In this document: positions 34,155 through 43,177 of the stretch, piece by piece
Layout: each line of letters begins with the position of its first letter
How positions within the stretch are numbered: position 1 is the stretch's first letter
Assembly: GCF_013520985.1 (NCBI RefSeq)
Contig: NZ_JACDTY010000012.1
Location: 1-64,000, forward strand
Origin: Mesorhizobium neociceri
Lineage (GTDB): Bacteria > Pseudomonadota > Alphaproteobacteria > Rhizobiales > Rhizobiaceae
Direction of reading: 5' to 3'
Length of the DNA stretch: 64,000 nucleotides
The notes under the pieces: generated by a model
Told to the model about the DNA's origin: nothing
The model's input: the letters and a program-made list of their open reading frames with translations, nothing else
The model's database searches: none
Position numbers and translations under genes: made by a program

Positions 34155-35125
34155 CGCACCTTGCTCCTGGCGTAGTGTCGTTCGATGCGGGACTGGATCA
34201 GTTCGAGGCAGATCGACAGCATCCAGTAGATGGCGGAGGCCGAGATCAGCATCTCCATATGCTGGAAGGTCTTCTGGCCGAGAGTGCGGGCAAGGAACAT
34301 CAGCTCCCAGACGCCGATGACCGACACCAGCGAACTGTCCTTGAGCATGGAGATGAACTGATTGCCAGTCGGCGGAATGATGACGGGCAGCGCCTGCGGC
34401 AGGATGATGCGGCGCATGGTCAACGAGAAGCCGAAGCCCATCGAGCGCGACGCCTCCCACTGGCCACGGTCGATGCTTTGGATGCCGGACCGGAAAATCT
34501 CGGTCATGTAGGCGCCATAGCACAGCGACAGCGCCAGGATGCCGGCCGGAACGGCGCCAACGACGAAACCCAGCTGCGGCAGGCCGAGATAGATCAGATA
34601 GACCTGCATCAACAGCGGCAAGCCGCGAAAGAACGAGGTGTAGAAGCTGGCGATCGCATAGGCGAAGCCATTGGTGGAGAGCTTGGCGACGGCGCCCAGT
34701 ATGGCGATGAGAGACGCAATGACGATGGAGATTGCCGAGACGTAGAGCGTGGTCACCACGCCCTGGGAAATCAGGAATGGCAGCTTTTCCCAGATGAAGG
34801 GCAGGCTTAGGTGAAAGGTCGCGAAGAAGGCCAGGAAGAGCAGCAGCAGCTCGAACCAGACGATGGCGATCTGGACACGCAGCGAGGCGAAGCCGATCAG
34901 GACGACATTGAGGACGAACAGAAGCGCGATCACGAAGGCGATGGCAAACCGGCCATAGAGGCCGCTCTGCGACGGTTCGCCGATGACCGGGCGCATCAAT
35001 TCGCCGAAGCTCGTCGACGTCAGGTTGAAGGCGAGGAAGATCGCAAAGACAGCGCCGAACATCGTCGCCACAAACCATGGTTTGTGCACAAGAATCTCGG
35101 CTTCGACGGTATCCGGATAGAGCAT
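34151..35125 (-). CDS. Amino acid ABC transporter permease, long form (324 aa)
   Basis: The C-terminal 220 residues are a standard His/Glu/Gln permease with EAA loop (GQWEASRSMGFGFSLTMRRIILPQALPVIIPP). The N-terminal 100 residues add two or three extra membrane helices (VATMFGAVFAIFLAF, FAIAFVIALLFVLNVVLIGF), a layout seen in permeases that work as homodimers without a second permease. Only one permease gene is present, which agrees. Confidence 0.9.
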   Translation of the reverse strand: MLYPDTVEAEILVHKPWFVATMFGAVFAIFLAFNLTSTSFGELMRPVIGEPSQSGLYGRFAIAFVIALLFVLNVVLIGFASLRVQIAIVWFELLLLFLAFFATFHLSLPFIWEKLPFLISQGVVTTLYVSAISIVIASLIAILGAVAKLSTNGFAYAIASFYTSFFRGLPLLMQVYLIYLGLPQLGFVVGAVPAGILALSLCYGAYMTEIFRSGIQSIDRGQWEASRSMGFGFSLTMRRIILPQALPVIIPPTGNQFISMLKDSSLVSVIGVWELMFLARTLGQKTFQHMEMLISASAIYWMLSICLELIQSRIERHYARSKVR

Positions 35126-35151
35126 AGCCTGTCCCCCTCGAATGGTCGGCA

Positions 35152-35168
35152 GCCCGCCTAGAGCGGGC
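35152..35168 (-). repeat. Hairpin between binding-protein and permease genes
   Basis: GCCCGC (35152-35157) and GCGGGC (35163-35168) with a 5-base loop, in the 61-bp gap between the binding protein (stop 35187) and the permease (start 35125). No U tract. Confidence 0.55.
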
Positions 35169-35186
35169 CACCAGCGAAAGTCGAGA

Positions 35187-36020
35187 CTATCTCACGATGG
35201 AATAGTCGACCCCGTACCATTTCTTGGAGAGCGTGCCGAGCGTGCCATCGGCCTTCATCGCTTTGACCGCATCGGCGATCTTGGCCGAGAATTCCGGGTC
35301 GCCATGTTCGATGGCGACAGCTAGCGGCTCGTAGAACACCGGTTCGCCGATCTGCTTGATCGGATAGCCGGCCTTCACCGCATCGACGATGCTGGGCTGC
35401 GACGACACGACGGCGTCAAGCCGCACGCCGTCCCCGATCCGCAGGTCGTCAAAGGCGGTGGTGGAGCTCTCGTAGGAGTGCACTTCCTTGGGGTTGAGCT
35501 TGTATTCGAAGGGCGGCGCGCCGGCGGCGTCGAGCGTCAGATCCTTCTTGGCATAGGCTTCGAAGGTCGATGTCGTCGTCGCGCCGACGACCTTGCCGTC
35601 CAGATCGCTGAGCGACGTAGCCTTGCTGTCTTTGTGAACGGCAACGGCGGCGGGGGTGTAGTAATAGACCGCCGGGAAATCGAAAATCTCGGCCCGCTTC
35701 TTGGTCGGCGTCATCGAGCCGACATGCATGTCCCAGCGGCCGACCCAGTTGCCGGCGGTGATGATGTCCCAGCCCGGCGTCACGAACTCGACCTTGACGC
35801 CGATGCGCTTGCCGATCTCCTTGGCGACGTCGACATCGAAGCCGTCCAGCTCGTTGTTGGAATTGACGAAGGATTGCGGCGCCCAGTTGGCATCGGTCGC
35901 CACCTTGAGCGTGCCGGCCGCCAGCACACGGTCGAGCACCGCGCCGGCTTGTGCCGGCAGGGCAGCAAGCGTCAAGGCCAGCGAGGCCGCCAGCGTCGTC
36001 AGCTTCAGATATGTTTTCAT
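35187..36020 (-). CDS. Amino acid ABC transporter substrate-binding protein (277 aa)
   Basis: ATG 36020 begins a clean signal peptide (MKTYLKLTTLAASLALTLAALPAQAGA). The mature protein is a family 3 (polar amino acid) binding protein: GTLKVATDANWAPQSFVNSNNELDGFDVDVAKEIGKRIG. The ligand is unknown. The linked flavin monooxygenase, aldehyde dehydrogenase and hydrolase genes suggest the imported compound is broken down by them. Confidence 0.93.
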   Translation of the reverse strand: MKTYLKLTTLAASLALTLAALPAQAGAVLDRVLAAGTLKVATDANWAPQSFVNSNNELDGFDVDVAKEIGKRIGVKVEFVTPGWDIITAGNWVGRWDMHVGSMTPTKKRAEIFDFPAVYYYTPAAVAVHKDSKATSLSDLDGKVVGATTTSTFEAYAKKDLTLDAAGAPPFEYKLNPKEVHSYESSTTAFDDLRIGDGVRLDAVVSSQPSIVDAVKAGYPIKQIGEPVFYEPLAVAIEHGDPEFSAKIADAVKAMKADGTLGTLSKKWYGVDYSIVR

Positions 36021-36129
36021 GTGTTCCGTTCCCCTTGTTGTTGTTGCTAATTTAGAGATGAGACCGCTGTCGCCGTCTTCCGGCGAGGCAGAGGAGGTTT
36101 GTCGCGCCGATTGCTCGGAACGATGGTAA

Positions 36130-36170
36130 GCCGACACCGGCTTTCGAAACCGGTATCATCGCGTGTCGGC
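36130..36170 (-). repeat. Nested hairpin at the end of the CMD gene
   Basis: GCCGACAC (36130-36137) pairs with GTGTCGGC (36163-36170), and inside it ACCGG (36136-36140) with CCGGT (36150-36154). It overlaps the stop codon of the CMD gene (36156) and precedes the binding-protein gene by about 110 bp. It is followed by TTACC only, so it is unlikely to end transcription fully. Confidence 0.5.
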
Positions 36171-36542
36171 CTTTGTTTCGTCGCGCACCGCACGTGCGAC
36201 CCGGAAGGCTTCGACACCAACGGGAATGCCGCAATAGACCGCGATCTGGATCAGCGCCGCCCGCAATTCGTCGTCGGTGAGACCGTTGCGCATCGCACCA
36301 TGGAAATGCACGCCGAATTCATGCATCCGCCCCAAGGCGGCAAGCATGCCGAGATTGAGCAGGCTGCGCTGCTTGAGGTCGAGAGCTCCGTCGGTCCAGC
36401 ATGTGCCCCAGCAATACTCGTTGAGGATGTCCTGGAACGGCCGCGAGAAATCGTCGGCATTGCCGATGGCCCGATCGACATAGTCGTCGCCAAGAACTTT
36501 ACGACGGACCGCCTCGCCGGCCTTTTGCAGCTCGCTATCCAT
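36156..36542 (-). CDS. Carboxymuconolactone decarboxylase-like protein (128 aa)
   Basis: A CMD-family protein like PcaC: GDDYVDRAIGNADDFSRPFQDILNEYCWGTCW at the start and SLLNLGMLAALGRMHEFGVHFHGAMRNGLTDDELRAALIQIAVYCGIP in the core. PcaC decarboxylates 4-carboxymuconolactone. Here no other protocatechuate gene is present, so the substrate may differ. It overlaps the hydrolase gene by 8 bases, giving a PcaD/PcaC-like pair. Confidence 0.85.
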   Translation of the reverse strand: MDSELQKAGEAVRRKVLGDDYVDRAIGNADDFSRPFQDILNEYCWGTCWTDGALDLKQRSLLNLGMLAALGRMHEFGVHFHGAMRNGLTDDELRAALIQIAVYCGIPVGVEAFRVARAVRDETKADTR

Positions 36543-37365
36543 GATCGGGTGTCTCCGCCCGCTGTGAGTGGTTGGCCAGAAAATCCGCCATCAGGCCGGC
36601 GACCAGTTCGGGCGCCTCGACCAGGATCGAATGGCGCAAGCCCGGCAGGATTTCCAGCCGCGAGCCGCGTATCTGCTCATGCATATGGCGCGCCATGCGC
36701 GGATTGGATCCCTGATCATCCTCCCCGGTGACGATCAGCGTCGGCGCCCTGATCTGGTCGAGAATGCCGCCAAAATCGGTCTCGGCCAGCACCCGATAGG
36801 CGGCGGCATAGCATGCCGGATCGTTTTCGGCGTCGCGCCGGCGCAGCTCGGCAATCACATCCGGATTGCGGTCCTGAAAATCCTCGGTGACCCAGCGCGA
36901 CAGCGAGGCGGCATGATGCGTGCTCGGCTGGCTGGCGGTCAAAGCGGCGAGACGCCCCAGAACCGCCTGTCGTTCTTCCGGCAAGCGGCCAGCGACTGTC
37001 GACAAAAGCACCAGCCGGTCGATCCGGTCCGGATGCGTCAGCGCCAGGCGCTGCGCGATCAGGCCACCGAGCGAAAAGCCGGCGAGATGAAAGCGCGCAA
37101 AGCCAGCATGATTGGCGAGCGCCAGAATATCGCCGACGAAATCGTCGATCTCGTAGCGGCCCTTGATGCGGGCCGAGCGGCCGTGGCCACGCAGATCGGA
37201 CGTCAGCACCGTGAACTCATCCGGCAGGCGGGCGACGACGCCGCCCCAGGCTTCCAGATAGGAGCCGACGCCATGGATGCAGACAAGCTTCCGCGGCCCG
37301 TTGCCGTCGACACGGTAGTTGAGCGCGACATCGCCATGGACAAAGGTGCCGGCCGTCATTGCCAT
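36535..37365 (-). CDS. Alpha/beta hydrolase, 3-oxoadipate enol-lactonase-like (276 aa)
   Basis: Oxyanion-hole HGVGSYLEAW near residue 31, nucleophile Ser98 in GFSLGG, and catalytic His245 in GLRHSILVEAP. An Asp is expected in the VTGEDDQ region. The sequence resembles PcaD and related enol-lactonases or C-C hydrolases. The gene starts at the stop of the luciferase-like gene (shared base), so it is part of the same operon. Substrate unknown. Confidence 0.88.
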   Translation of the reverse strand: MAMTAGTFVHGDVALNYRVDGNGPRKLVCIHGVGSYLEAWGGVVARLPDEFTVLTSDLRGHGRSARIKGRYEIDDFVGDILALANHAGFARFHLAGFSLGGLIAQRLALTHPDRIDRLVLLSTVAGRLPEERQAVLGRLAALTASQPSTHHAASLSRWVTEDFQDRNPDVIAELRRRDAENDPACYAAAYRVLAETDFGGILDQIRAPTLIVTGEDDQGSNPRMARHMHEQIRGSRLEILPGLRHSILVEAPELVAGLMADFLANHSQRAETPDHG

Positions 37366-38438
37366 CAGTGTCCCACCGCGATGGCTTTGGCGCGATTGCG
37401 TGCCGCGAAGTGCGGCATGACCTCGTCGACGAACAGCCTGATGGTCTTCTTCTGCAGCTCGAATGGCAGGTTGAAGGTCAGCCCCAGGCAGTACTGGTCG
37501 ACGCCGGCGGCCTCGTAGTCCTCAAGCTTCTCGATGATCTCGTCGGGCGTGCCGAACATCAGGTTCTTGCGGATGCTTTCGGGATTGTAATTGTCCTTGC
37601 CCTTGACGCTTTCGTAGGGAACGGTTTCGGGGAAGCCGTTCTTCACCGTGCCGATATTCTGGAACAGGTTTTCGAAGGCGCGCCCATAGTCGATGGCGTG
37701 ACGCACCGCGACTTCCCAGTCCTCCGGCCTGTCGTAGATGCAGGTGCGGCGCTGCATCATCAGGCGCGGGCGCGGCACTTCCGGATGGTCGGCAACCGCC
37801 TTGCGGAATTTTTCGCCAAGCACCGCAATCTCGGCGGCGGGCGCCGACAGCGGCGTCGATAGGATGTTGGCGCCGGTGCCGACGGCCCATTCAAAAGTGC
37901 CGGGGTCGCGCGCCGCGACCCAGATCGGCGGATGCGGCGTCTGCAGCGGCTTGGGCACGCCGGCAGCAAGCGGAAATTTCCAGAACTGGCCGTCATGCGC
38001 ATAGTCTTCGGCCCACAGCCTCTTCACCGCCGGCACAAGTTCCTTCAGATAGGCGACGCCCTCCTGCTGCGGCATGCCGCCGGCCATACGGTCGAACTCA
38101 TACTGGTAGGAGCCGCGGGCAATGCCGAACTCCAGCCGGCCGCCGGTCAGGTGATCGCAGAGCGCCGCTTCGCCGGCCAGCCGGATCGGGCTCCAATAGG
38201 GCGCCACCAGCGTCGAGGTGCCAAGCCGGATCTGCTGCGTGTGCTGCGCGAGCCAGGTCAGCGTCATCAACGGATTGGGCGAGATGGTGCATTCGATCGT
38301 ATGGTGCTCTGCCGTCCACAGCGTCTCGAAACCGCCCTCGTCGGCCATCTGCGCCAGCTCGAGCAGATTGCTCTTCACCTTCGACATCGGCATGTCGGGC
38401 GAGAAGCGCTCCATGGTCAGCGAAACTGCAAATTTCAT
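37365..38438 (-). CDS. Luciferase-like (LLM) flavin-dependent monooxygenase (357 aa)
   Basis: A bacterial-luciferase-fold TIM barrel (KFAVSLTMERFSPDMPMSK, EHHTIECTISPNPLMTLTWLAQHTQQIRLGTSTLVAPYWSPIRLAGEAALCDHLTGGRLEFGIARG). It needs reduced FMN, which the linked flavin reductase at 39988-41010 can supply. With the aldehyde dehydrogenase this suggests oxidation of an aldehyde, amine or thioether group. The substrate cannot be read from sequence. Confidence 0.9.
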   Translation of the reverse strand: MKFAVSLTMERFSPDMPMSKVKSNLLELAQMADEGGFETLWTAEHHTIECTISPNPLMTLTWLAQHTQQIRLGTSTLVAPYWSPIRLAGEAALCDHLTGGRLEFGIARGSYQYEFDRMAGGMPQQEGVAYLKELVPAVKRLWAEDYAHDGQFWKFPLAAGVPKPLQTPHPPIWVAARDPGTFEWAVGTGANILSTPLSAPAAEIAVLGEKFRKAVADHPEVPRPRLMMQRRTCIYDRPEDWEVAVRHAIDYGRAFENLFQNIGTVKNGFPETVPYESVKGKDNYNPESIRKNLMFGTPDEIIEKLEDYEAAGVDQYCLGLTFNLPFELQKKTIRLFVDEVMPHFAARNRAKAIAVGH

Positions 38439-38479
38439 TCTCTACTCCCGCAGGATTTGGGGTCGGTTTTGGACAGCGC

Positions 38480-39991
38480 TCAGTGCAGACGAATGACGAA
38501 CGGATCCTGCATGGCCCCGGAATAGTCGATCATGATGTTCTTCAACCGCGAGAACTCCTCCATCACGTCGAGCCCGCCGCGGCGTCCATAGCCGCTCTCC
38601 TTGAAGCCGCCATTGGCCGACATGAAGGACGAGGCGCGATAGGTGTTGATCCAGACGGTTCCGGCATCGACGTTGCGGGCAAAGCGCAGCGCGCGGTCGA
38701 TGTCCTTGGTCCAGATGCCGGACGACAAACCGTAGCGCGTGTCATTGGCGAGCGCGGTCATCTCCTCTTCCGACGAGAAAGGGATGACGCCGACGACCGG
38801 CCCGAAAATCTCTTCCTGCATGAAGTCCATGTCGTTGCCGGCATCGACCATGACGGTCGGCTCGAAATACCAGCCTTCCGCGAGTTCGGCGGATTGAGGC
38901 CTGCGGCCACCGGCCGCGATCCTCGCCCCCTGATAAACGCCCGAAGCGACATAGCTCTCGACCTTGGCAAGCTGTGCCGAAAGCGCCAGCGGTCCCATGT
39001 CGGTATCGTCATTCAGGGGGTGGCCGACCCTCACGCGTTTGGCGCGCTCGACCAGTGCATCGACGAACCGGTCATAGACACTGGCCTCGACGAAGCAGCG
39101 CGATCCGGCAACGCAGCTCTGGCCGGCGGCGGCGAATATGCCTGAGACGACGCCGTTGACGGCATGGTCCATGTCGACATCGGCAAAGACGACATGGGGC
39201 GATTTCCCGCCAAGCTCCATCTGGCACGAAACCAGATTGGCGGCCGCGTTGGTGGCGATGCGCCGGCCGGTGGCCGTGCTGCCGGTGAAGACGATCTTGG
39301 CGATGCCGGGATGACGCGTCAGCGCGTCGCCGGCACTGGCGCCGGTGCCGGTCACGACGTTGACGACGCCTGAGGGAAAGCCGGCTTCCATGATCAGTTC
39401 GGCGAGCGCCAGCGTCGAGGCGGTGGCGTGCTCGGACGGCTTGATGACGACGGTGTTGCCGATTGCAAGGCAAGGCGCCAGCGTGCCGGTGAGCAGCATC
39501 AGCGGCGAATTCCATGGCGTGATCATGCCGACGACGCCGAGCGGTTCGCGCATATTGAAATTGAGCATGTCGAGCTTGTTGACGGGTATCGTGTCGCCCA
39601 GCAGCTTGTCGGCCATCCCCGCGAAATAGCTGTAGGAGTCCGGCATGGCGCGCATCTGCGCCCGCATCTCCTTGAGGAGCTTGCCATTGTCGCGCGTCTC
39701 GATCAGCGCCAGTTCGTCGGCATGTTCGAGCACAAGCTGCGCCAGGCGGTAAACAAGCTTGCCGCGGTCGGTCTGGGTCATCCTGCGCCATGCCGGATTG
39801 GCAAAGGCAGCGCGCGCGGAGGCCACAGCGGTATCGACATCGGAGGCGTCGGCCTCGGCCAGTTCATACCACGGCTTGGCGGTCGTCGGATCGTAGCTCG
39901 GAATGTATTGGCCGGCTTTCGGGGCGACGAAACCACCGCCGATGAAAAGCTGCTGGCGTGAATTCTCAAGCGATTTGACGGATGTCTTCAT
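38480..39991 (-). CDS. NAD(P)-dependent aldehyde dehydrogenase (503 aa)
   Basis: Complete ALDH fold: ITPWNSP at about 157-163, GSTATGRRI near 237-245, general base Glu259 in MELGGKSP and nucleophile Cys293 in GQSCVAGSR. It overlaps the flavin reductase stop by 4 bases and precedes the LLM gene. Probably oxidises the aldehyde made or released by the monooxygenase. Closest in style to betaine/4-hydroxymuconic-type semialdehyde dehydrogenases, but the substrate is not assigned. Confidence 0.93.
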   Translation of the reverse strand: MKTSVKSLENSRQQLFIGGGFVAPKAGQYIPSYDPTTAKPWYELAEADASDVDTAVASARAAFANPAWRRMTQTDRGKLVYRLAQLVLEHADELALIETRDNGKLLKEMRAQMRAMPDSYSYFAGMADKLLGDTIPVNKLDMLNFNMREPLGVVGMITPWNSPLMLLTGTLAPCLAIGNTVVIKPSEHATASTLALAELIMEAGFPSGVVNVVTGTGASAGDALTRHPGIAKIVFTGSTATGRRIATNAAANLVSCQMELGGKSPHVVFADVDMDHAVNGVVSGIFAAAGQSCVAGSRCFVEASVYDRFVDALVERAKRVRVGHPLNDDTDMGPLALSAQLAKVESYVASGVYQGARIAAGGRRPQSAELAEGWYFEPTVMVDAGNDMDFMQEEIFGPVVGVIPFSSEEEMTALANDTRYGLSSGIWTKDIDRALRFARNVDAGTVWINTYRASSFMSANGGFKESGYGRRGGLDVMEEFSRLKNIMIDYSGAMQDPFVIRLH

Positions 39992-41010
39992 GGCTTTTCC
40001 TGCTCAGTGTCCTGCGGGCTTTGCGTCCATGGCTGCGAGCCGCCATCAATGCGGGCGAGACGGCCGCCATCGCCCGAATCCATGTAGATGCTGAAGCGGT
40101 CGTCGTGCCGCTCGCGGCTGTAGCGGCGCAGCAGCGCCTGGATCTCGCGGGCTGGAATGTCGTCGTAGGGAAGGTCGGCCAGCGGGAAGAACTTGAACCC
40201 CGCTGGCACGGTGAAGGCAGCGGATGCACCCGACAGGCGGGCGCGATAGATGAGGTAGCCCGGGTCGCTGTCGGCAACGTCGAACACCGAATAGAGGAAT
40301 GTCTCGTCCGGCAGCAGCGTCAGCGCATCGCCGCCCTCAAGCTTGAGCTCGTTTTCCGCCTTGCGGCTCTTGGCGCTCGGCAGCACCCAGCCGCCCTTGC
40401 CATCAGAACGCAACAGGATGTTTCCATCCGCTTCGATGAGATAGCCAACGATCATGGAGTGGGACGCAAGCCAGCCCGGCGGCAGCGGATCCTTCACCGA
40501 GGCATAGCGGCCCCGGCAAAAGCCGAGCGGCGCCGACGGGCTGGTGCCGAAGGCCTGCACAGCACCTATGAGCACGACATGATCGCCGGCATCCACGCGA
40601 TTGTGCACGGTGCAGTCGAACCAGGTCAGGCATCCGTTGAGGATGGGCGCACCGGTGTGGACGCGGTCATGGCTGACGGCACTGAACTTGTCATGCGCCT
40701 TCGAGGCGAAAACCGCCGAGACGTCGGTTTGTCCCTCATGCAAGAGGTTGACCGCGAAAGAGTCGGACGCGTTGAACGCTGCATAGCTGGCGGCTACCTT
40801 GCCTACACAGACGAGAAGCAGCGGAGGATCGAGCGACACGGACGTGAAGGAGTTCGCCGTCATGCCGCGCGGCGTGCCGTCGCTGTCGCGGGTGGTGATC
40901 ACCGTGACGCCGGTCACGAAGGTTCCGAAGGCCCTTCTGAGGGCGATCGGATCAATCGTCGGCTGCGGGGTCGTGAGCATCTCGCCTCGTGTTTCCTCTT
41001 CGGATCGCAT
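39988..41010 (-). CDS. Flavin reductase fused to a NUDIX-like domain (340 aa)
   Basis: Residues about 15-165 are a FMN_red (HpaC/NtaB-like) flavin reductase: LRRAFGTFVTGVTVITTRDSDGTPRGMTANSFTSVSLDPPLLLVCVGK. From about residue 190 a second domain begins (MIVGYLIEADGNILLRSDGKGGWVLPSAK) that looks NUDIX-like but lacks a clear GX5EX7REUXEEXGU box. The reductase should feed FMNH2 to the LLM enzyme two genes downstream. A later ATG at 40980 has a slightly better upstream context. First gene of the operon. Confidence 0.85.
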   Translation of the reverse strand: MRSEEETRGEMLTTPQPTIDPIALRRAFGTFVTGVTVITTRDSDGTPRGMTANSFTSVSLDPPLLLVCVGKVAASYAAFNASDSFAVNLLHEGQTDVSAVFASKAHDKFSAVSHDRVHTGAPILNGCLTWFDCTVHNRVDAGDHVVLIGAVQAFGTSPSAPLGFCRGRYASVKDPLPPGWLASHSMIVGYLIEADGNILLRSDGKGGWVLPSAKSRKAENELKLEGGDALTLLPDETFLYSVFDVADSDPGYLIYRARLSGASAAFTVPAGFKFFPLADLPYDDIPAREIQALLRRYSRERHDDRFSIYMDSGDGGRLARIDGGSQPWTQSPQDTEQEKP

Positions 41011-41172
41011 GAGACGTTAGCCGCTGGTTTCGAGCCGTTCTTCCTCCTGTTGATAGGAACGGACGGCGATGCCGCTGCTGTGTTTGCTAGCAAAGATGGA
41101 GGCCAGCAACGCAAACGACAGGGCCGTTTTTCCAGTCCGGAAGCGGCTGCGCGGCAGGTGCCAAAAATGATG

Positions 41173-43086
41173 CTATTTTTCTGATGAGGCGCTGTTGTCG
41201 ATGACCTCGCGCAAACGGATGGCGAGCTCGAAGGCAAAGCGCCGCTCCGGCGTATCGAGATCGACGCCGAACAGTTCCTGGATGCGCGCCAGGCGGTAGC
41301 GCAAGGTGGTCACATGAAGGCCCATGGCGTCGGCGCAAGCCTGGCTGCGGCACCCTTCGCGCAGGTATGAAAACAGCGTTTCCATATAGGGTGTGCCGTG
41401 CTGGCGATCATGGTCGGCGATGGCGCCGATACTGTCCTGCACGAAACCGCGCACGTCCTCGACATCGGCGGCCGCGACCAGCATTGGCAGCGGACCGAAA
41501 TCCTGGCTGGCAAACACGCCGGTGCGGCCGAACGAACGGCCGATGCGGATCATGCGCAGGCAGCGCTCCCAGGCAGCGGGATAGTCCGCAAGTTTCGAGC
41601 AGAGACCGGAGAGAACGACGAACGGCTCCTGGCCGAAATAGCGCCCCAGTTCCTCGGCGATCTTGCGCAGCAGCTTGGCGACACGCTCCTTGTCCTCGCC
41701 CAGTTCCGCCGGGATCAGGCAGACGAGGCCGTTGTCGACCACGATGATGCCGGCTGCGACCGAATTCTGCTGCAGCAGCCGGATCACTGTATGATGAGGA
41801 TCTACGGAACGTCCCGCGCTGCCTTTTGCTGCCTCAGGCAGGTCGATGACGATCATCTGCTGAGGCGACGCCAGGCCGATGGCAAGCCGTTGCGCCCGCT
41901 GCATCACATCGGCGGCGTCGTGCCAACGGTGCTCGACAACCTCCATGAACAGTTCGGTCAGTGTTCGCGTTTCGAATCGGAAACGGATGAAGCTGCGCAT
42001 CATCTGGACGCTGAGCGCGAATTTGGCGCTGTCGAGCAAGAGCAGGTCCAACTGGCTGAACGGCTCCTGCATGGTGAAAATGACCAGCGCACCGACTGCT
42101 TCCGCATCGACGCTCAGCGGCTCGATCCTGGCGGTGAGACGCAGACGCCGCGTGCCGTCGTCGAGGAAGAAGGTGTGGGCCTCGTTCTGCGGCCGATCCA
42201 CCGCCGACCGCGCCGCCTTCATGATCTGCCGGTGCAGGCTGGTGTTGGCGGCAAGTTGCCAGGCCTCATCGTCGAAATGCTTCTCGCTCGGCGTGCGGCT
42301 GGCAACGATCAGGTTGGCGGTGAAATCGACCACGACGACAGGGTTGGGGACAAGCGCTGCGATCTTGCCGGCAAGCGATGGCACCGAGCTTTCCGCCAAC
42401 GCCTGCTGCAGCAGCGACGTATGGGCCTGCAAGGCTTTCTGCAGCCGTTCGGCCGCTCGCTTTTCCTCACGCAGCTTATGCTGTTTTTCGACCGCGATTT
42501 CGCCGAGATGGACAATCATGCCGATAAAGGCGAGGTCATCGGGGGTGACTTCCATGATCTCGCGGGAGACGACGCTGAGCACCATCGGCCGCCCCGCCTC
42601 GTCGACGCAACTCATCGGCATCACCAGGACGCTGCGGTAGTCGCGTTCGAACGCTTCCTTGCGATAACCGGAAAACTCCTCCGAAACCCGGGCATCCCTG
42701 ATGTAGACCGGCTCGTTGCGCTGCAGCGCAATGATCGACGGGCTGGTGGCGAGTTCCCAGCGGTCGGGCAGTGGGCGCTGGATCAAGGTCGGGTCATGGC
42801 GCACGATGACATAGGCATGGCCATGCGGCGCATCGATGCTCATGATTGAGCCCATGGTCCATTTGGCGTGCCGGCAGGCGGCCAAGACCAGATCGCGCAG
42901 CACGGTGCTCAGGTCGCCACCCGAGTTGATCAGGCTGGCGGCGTCCCGCAACGACAGGATTTGCGACTGGTGATTCACGCTGCGATCTTTTTCCGGCTGG
43001 GCAATCTGTTTCCTGTCGGCGCTCCGCGCGCCGATATAAGCAATTCGCGACCGTGAGAAGCTACACGTCTTCCGAGAGCGAGACAT
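41173..43086 (-). CDS. PucR-type regulator with GAF-like sensor (637 aa)
   Basis: The C-terminus holds the PucR helix-turn-helix (YLREGCRSQACADAMGLHVTTLRYRLARIQELFGVDL). Upstream is a GGDEF-like CdaR domain, and the N-terminal 200 residues form a GAF-like sensor (ILSLRDAASLINSGGDLSTVLRDLV). The longer frame to 43347 would run into the divergent gene, so ATG 43086 or GTG 42978 is the start. PucR/CdaR proteins activate purine, amino acid or aromatic catabolism. It faces the DUF1185 gene and likely controls it and the operon at 41010. Confidence 0.87.
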   Translation of the reverse strand: MSRSRKTCSFSRSRIAYIGARSADRKQIAQPEKDRSVNHQSQILSLRDAASLINSGGDLSTVLRDLVLAACRHAKWTMGSIMSIDAPHGHAYVIVRHDPTLIQRPLPDRWELATSPSIIALQRNEPVYIRDARVSEEFSGYRKEAFERDYRSVLVMPMSCVDEAGRPMVLSVVSREIMEVTPDDLAFIGMIVHLGEIAVEKQHKLREEKRAAERLQKALQAHTSLLQQALAESSVPSLAGKIAALVPNPVVVVDFTANLIVASRTPSEKHFDDEAWQLAANTSLHRQIMKAARSAVDRPQNEAHTFFLDDGTRRLRLTARIEPLSVDAEAVGALVIFTMQEPFSQLDLLLLDSAKFALSVQMMRSFIRFRFETRTLTELFMEVVEHRWHDAADVMQRAQRLAIGLASPQQMIVIDLPEAAKGSAGRSVDPHHTVIRLLQQNSVAAGIIVVDNGLVCLIPAELGEDKERVAKLLRKIAEELGRYFGQEPFVVLSGLCSKLADYPAAWERCLRMIRIGRSFGRTGVFASQDFGPLPMLVAAADVEDVRGFVQDSIGAIADHDRQHGTPYMETLFSYLREGCRSQACADAMGLHVTTLRYRLARIQELFGVDLDTPERRFAFELAIRLREVIDNSASSEK

Positions 43087-43093
43087 CCCGTTT

Positions 43094-43112
43094 TTCCTCC
43101 GAAGCAGAGGAA
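43094..43112. promoter_or_regulatory. Inverted repeat between the PucR and DUF1185 genes
   Basis: TTCCTC (43094-43099) and GAGGAA (43107-43112) with a 7-base gap lie in the divergent promoter region. A plausible operator for the PucR-type protein, but short enough to occur by chance. Confidence 0.3.
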
Positions 43113-43177
43113 GACGCCTGGCCGGCCACTCCCCTAGCCTGCCCTGAATTCTGCTTGAGGAAAGGCCGCTGGAGCGA

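Noticed and set aside
34155..35171. Upstream extension of the ABC ATPase frame
   Set aside because: It overlaps the permease in another frame, and the ATGA overlap gives a natural start at 34154.
41398..42849. 483-codon open frame on the plus strand
   Set aside because: Antisense to the PucR-type regulator; composition typical of an antisense shadow.
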